From B4-G1 sp964393895 (GTDB lineage Bacteria > Chloroflexota > Anaerolineae > B4-G1), in the NCBI GenBank assembly GCA_964393895.1, contig CAYMWP010000170.1:1-8477 (forward strand): DNA of 8,477 nt. The letters run 5' to 3'. Within the stretch, counting starts at the first letter, position 1; each line of letters opens with the position of its first letter. The position numbers and the translations under genes are program-made. Shown in pieces: positions 6,559-8,477 of the stretch. The notes beneath the pieces were generated by a model. The model saw only the letters and a list, made by a program, of their open reading frames with translations, was not told the DNA's origin and made no database searches.

Positions 6559-6573
6559 AATTTACCTCAGCAG

Positions 6574-6609
6574 CCAGGTTTTGCCGTTTCGCTTACACAA
6601 GGAACCTGG
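6574..6609 (-). other. Possible hairpin between the TetR gene and the first permease
   Basis: CCAGGTT (6574-6580) and AACCTGG (6603-6609) are perfect 7-base inverted arms around 22 bases. No T-run follows in the transcribed direction, so this is not a standard terminator. It could modestly protect or attenuate the message between regulator and transporter. It may equally be chance. Confidence 0.25.
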
Positions 6610-6621
6610 GTTCTTTCGCGC

Positions 6622-7230
6622 CTACCGGGCGCGGACACCGTCGAGGAGTAGATCCACCATCGCCTCGGCCAGAGCGTGGCGCTTTTCTGGCGAGGGTAGC
6701 GGTGCGATTCCACGAATGGCCGGTATGATCAGGCCGGCAAACATGCCCATCACCAACTGCGCGGTCAGGGCCGGATCAACGGGCCTAAAGACCCCGGCGG
6801 CGATGCGTTCGGCGACATAGTCTTGCAGCAAGCGGTGAATCTGTTTGACCCGCTCGGCGACGGCCTCTTCCAAAATGCCGTCGTCCACCCAGACCTCGCT
6901 GAACAGGGTACGGTTGAAGGGGAGTTGGGCTTCGGTGATGTCCAATCCCTTTTCCACCATCTCGATTATTGTCCCTCGGTCTCCCAGTTCGCCGGCCTCT
7001 AACAGAGCGGCGACCATCGGTGTTTCCGTCTCGGCGGCGATGTTCGAGAGTATGTCACGCTTGCCGTCAAAGTACAGGTAGATCGTGCCCGGAGAGATCC
7101 CGGCGCGGGCGGCGATCTCTTTGACCGTGGCCTGCTGGTAGCCTTTCTCAGCAAAGACCATTGCGGCCGCCTCTAGAATCTCTTTGCGGCGGATCTCGGA
7201 AGGGCCCTCAGCGACAGGTGGAGTGTTCAT
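6622..7230 (-). CDS. TetR/AcrR-family transcriptional repressor of the efflux operon
   Basis: This 202-residue protein has the classic TetR N-terminal helix-turn-helix: RRKEILEAAAMVFAEKGY, then TVKEIAARAGISPGTIYLYF (about residues 14-54). A helical ligand-binding and dimerisation domain follows (about 60-200), with little recognisable sequence, as usual in this family. The ATG at 7230 is supported by GGGAGG six to seven bases upstream. It is the first gene of the operon, and a 26-base imperfect palindrome with core AATGAACGTTCATT lies 16 bases upstream of its start. It therefore most likely represses itself and the four transporter genes until an inducer, probably an exporter substrate, binds. 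In context and order it resembles CecR (YbiH) of E. coli, which heads the ybhGFSR cluster. The ligand cannot be read from the sequence. Confidence 0.92.
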   Translation of the reverse strand: MNTPPVAEGPSEIRRKEILEAAAMVFAEKGYQQATVKEIAARAGISPGTIYLYFDGKRDILSNIAAETETPMVAALLEAGELGDRGTIIEMVEKGLDITEAQLPFNRTLFSEVWVDDGILEEAVAERVKQIHRLLQDYVAERIAAGVFRPVDPALTAQLVMGMFAGLIIPAIRGIAPLPSPEKRHALAEAMVDLLLDGVRAR

Positions 7231-7245
7231 AGGTATCCTCCCACT

Positions 7246-7271
7246 CGACTAAATGAACGTTCATTCAGTCG
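7246..7271. promoter_or_regulatory. TetR operator palindrome
   Basis: A perfect 14-base palindrome, AATGAACGTTCATT (7252-7265), extends to a 26-base palindrome with only one mismatched pair (7251 against 7266). Half-sites of this AATGAACGTTCATT form are typical of TetR/AcrR-family operators. It covers the predicted transcription start of the promoter at 7275-7303 and lies just upstream of the TetR gene's ribosome binding site, an arrangement expected for autorepression. Confidence 0.85.
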
Positions 7272-7274
7272 GGA

Positions 7275-7303
7275 ATGATACCACGATTCGAAGACAGAGT
7301 CAA
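7275..7303 (-). promoter_or_regulatory. Sigma-70-type promoter of the TetR-exporter operon
   Basis: On the minus strand TTGACT (7298-7303) and TATCAT (7275-7280) are separated by exactly 17 bases. The predicted start is near 7268, inside the operator palindrome. The -35 box is preceded by two GGTACC copies two bases apart (7305-7318). The promoter begins 50 bases after the stop of the upstream cell-wall gene, so it lies in a compact spacer. Confidence 0.7.
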
Positions 7304-7352
7304 TGGTACCCTGGTACCTGACACAAGGCCTCGTTTTCAGGGGGGATAGTTG

Positions 7353-8477
7353 CTATTCCTGTATCACCACCAACGTGCCCAATTCGGTCCATTCGTAGAG
7401 GGCGGCCGCTTCGTCCAATCCAACGACGATGCAGCCGTAGGAGACCGGGCGGCCCAGGTAGCCCTCCCACAGCCGGGCGCCGTTGGAGAGTGTCGGCAGT
7501 CCGTGGATGCCGTTGGTAAAGTCGGGGCCGGAGCGGTAGATGCCCATAAAGTGAGGCATCCACAGGTCCCAACTGGAGGCGTAAGCTTCCTCCTCCTTGC
7601 TCAGTATTTGGAACGTGCCCGTGATGGTGGGGGAGGAACTGATGCCGGTCGAGCACAAAAAGTCGTGGGCCAGCGCATCTCCCGCGTAAGCGCGGAGACG
7701 CTGGTCGGAGATGTCTATCACGATGCGTCGTTCGGTGATGAGCGGCAGCGGGAGGAGGGTGTCTATCGAGGGGATGGTGATCTGCTGGCCGGGGTGCAGT
7801 TCTCCGGGTTCGACGTCCGGGTTAGCCTCGGTCAACTGCCAGACGGGAAAGCCGTGCGCCCGCGCCACCGACATCAGCGTATCGCCCGGCTGGACGGTGT
7901 AGGCGCGCGCCGGATGCGCCAGTGCGACGGCGGCCCGGCTCTCCCCGGCCTCGACCGCCGCCCGTATCGCGGGCAGTGTTTTCTCGACATCGAATGTGAC
8001 CTCGTCGCTCAGTTGGCCACCCGCACCGGCCAGGTAAGCGCGGATGGCTTCTTCCTGCGCCGTCAGCGCCAGCCGAGCACCGTCCTCGTCCTCGACCGGT
8101 TGGGCGACCAGCCACGTCGCCACGACTTCCGGGCCCACCGCCCACGTTGCTTCAAAGCCGGTCAGTGGGTCGTCGGCGACGAGGGTGAACGAGCGTGCCA
8201 GCAACGCTTCTGCCTGGGCTTGGGCCGGCCCGGGGTTGCCTATGGCCGGCTCCACCTGGCGGGTCAGCAGCTCCATCACCAATCCCTCGGAGGCCACGCC
8301 CACCGCGTGCGGGAGCGCGGCGACGGTCGCCTCGACATCCAGTTCTCGCCCCGCCTGGGCCGGCAGCGGGGTGACGCCTGTGGGTTGGATGAGGAGCGCG
8401 GCGTTCACCGGCGGCAGCTCTATCTCCACGACCAGTGATTCCAGAGCAGCGGCGGCCTGGGCCGCGTCGGGGAGCAG
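7353..8477 (-). CDS. L,D-transpeptidase (YkuD) with peptidoglycan-binding and LysM domains, 5' end missing
   Basis: This is a cell-wall cross-linking enzyme acting outside the membrane. The frame is open to the window edge, so the true start, signal peptide or membrane anchor is not visible; the GTG at 8429 is only an internal candidate. Counting from that GTG, residues about 20-60 (AGRELDVEATVAAL) and about 80-165 look like PG_binding_4-type repeats. Residues about 176-221 form a LysM domain (YTVQPGDTLMSVARAHGF to PGQQITIPS). Residues about 235-358 form the YkuD catalytic domain, with IHGLP (His309) and SYGCIV (Cys333). The usual motif is SHGC; here Tyr replaces the His next to the catalytic Gly-Cys. 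The family joins stem-peptide residues by 3-3 cross-links or anchors proteins to peptidoglycan. The neighbouring TetR operon has its own promoter, so a functional link to it is not implied. Confidence 0.9.
   Translation of the reverse strand: MLPDAAQAAAALESLVVEIELPPVNAALLIQPTGVTPLPAQAGRELDVEATVAALPHAVGVASEGLVMELLTRQVEPAIGNPGPAQAQAEALLARSFTLVADDPLTGFEATWAVGPEVVATWLVAQPVEDEDGARLALTAQEEAIRAYLAGAGGQLSDEVTFDVEKTLPAIRAAVEAGESRAAVALAHPARAYTVQPGDTLMSVARAHGFPVWQLTEANPDVEPGELHPGQQITIPSIDTLLPLPLITERRIVIDISDQRLRAYAGDALAHDFLCSTGISSSPTITGTFQILSKEEEAYASSWDLWMPHFMGIYRSGPDFTNGIHGLPTLSNGARLWEGYLGRPVSYGCIVVGLDEAAALYEWTELGTLVVIQE

Noticed and set aside
7350..8438. Plus-strand open frame of 362 codons opposite the L,D-transpeptidase
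   Set aside because: It is antisense to a gene with clear LysM and YkuD motifs, and its translation shows no recognisable domain. High GC explains the lack of stops.

Overview
The window is a GC-rich bacterial chromosome segment in which every credible gene lies on the minus strand, so it reads from high to low coordinates. The mix suggests a Chloroflexota-type bacterium (Anaerolineae-like): a peptidoglycan-binding/LysM/YkuD L,D-transpeptidase, ABC exporter ATPases kept as separate genes, no outer-membrane adaptor gene, and a TumE-type toxin-antitoxin pair. This assignment is an inference from gene content; no rRNA or other phylogenetic marker is present.

Layout from right to left. At 8477-7353 is the 3' part of a cell-wall L,D-transpeptidase whose 5' end lies outside the window. 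At 7303-7246 is a sigma-70-type promoter whose predicted start site falls inside a long palindromic operator. It drives a TetR-family regulator (7230-6622), two paralogous ABC-2 permeases (6558-5425 and 5260-4091) and two non-identical ABC ATPases (4075-3107 and 3071-2136). The five genes form one co-directional operon for a self-repressed efflux system resembling CecR-YbhFSR of E. coli, but with the two halves of YbhF as separate genes and no YbhG-type adaptor. Between the two permeases sits a 136-base MITE-like insert flanked by a perfect 12-base direct repeat. It has inverted ends and two 15-base palindromes.

The left quarter is an accessory region. A toxin-antitoxin pair (2028-1690 antitoxin, 1677-1354 TumE-like toxin) has its own near-consensus promoter at 2087-2059. 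It is followed by a decayed 100-base fragment of a second ABC ATPase 3' end (1332-1233). That fragment abuts a DDE transposase gene (1145 to the window edge) split by a +1 frameshift near a TTTTTCCCCC run. The TA pair therefore lies between an intact ATPase 3' end and a decayed paralogous copy of the same 3' end, which records past rearrangement.

In function, the TetR protein probably senses a toxic small molecule and de-represses the exporter. The two permeases would form the channel, and the two ATPases an asymmetric motor in which one subunit lacks the H-loop histidine. No rRNA, tRNA or CRISPR array was seen, and no convincing intrinsic terminator.
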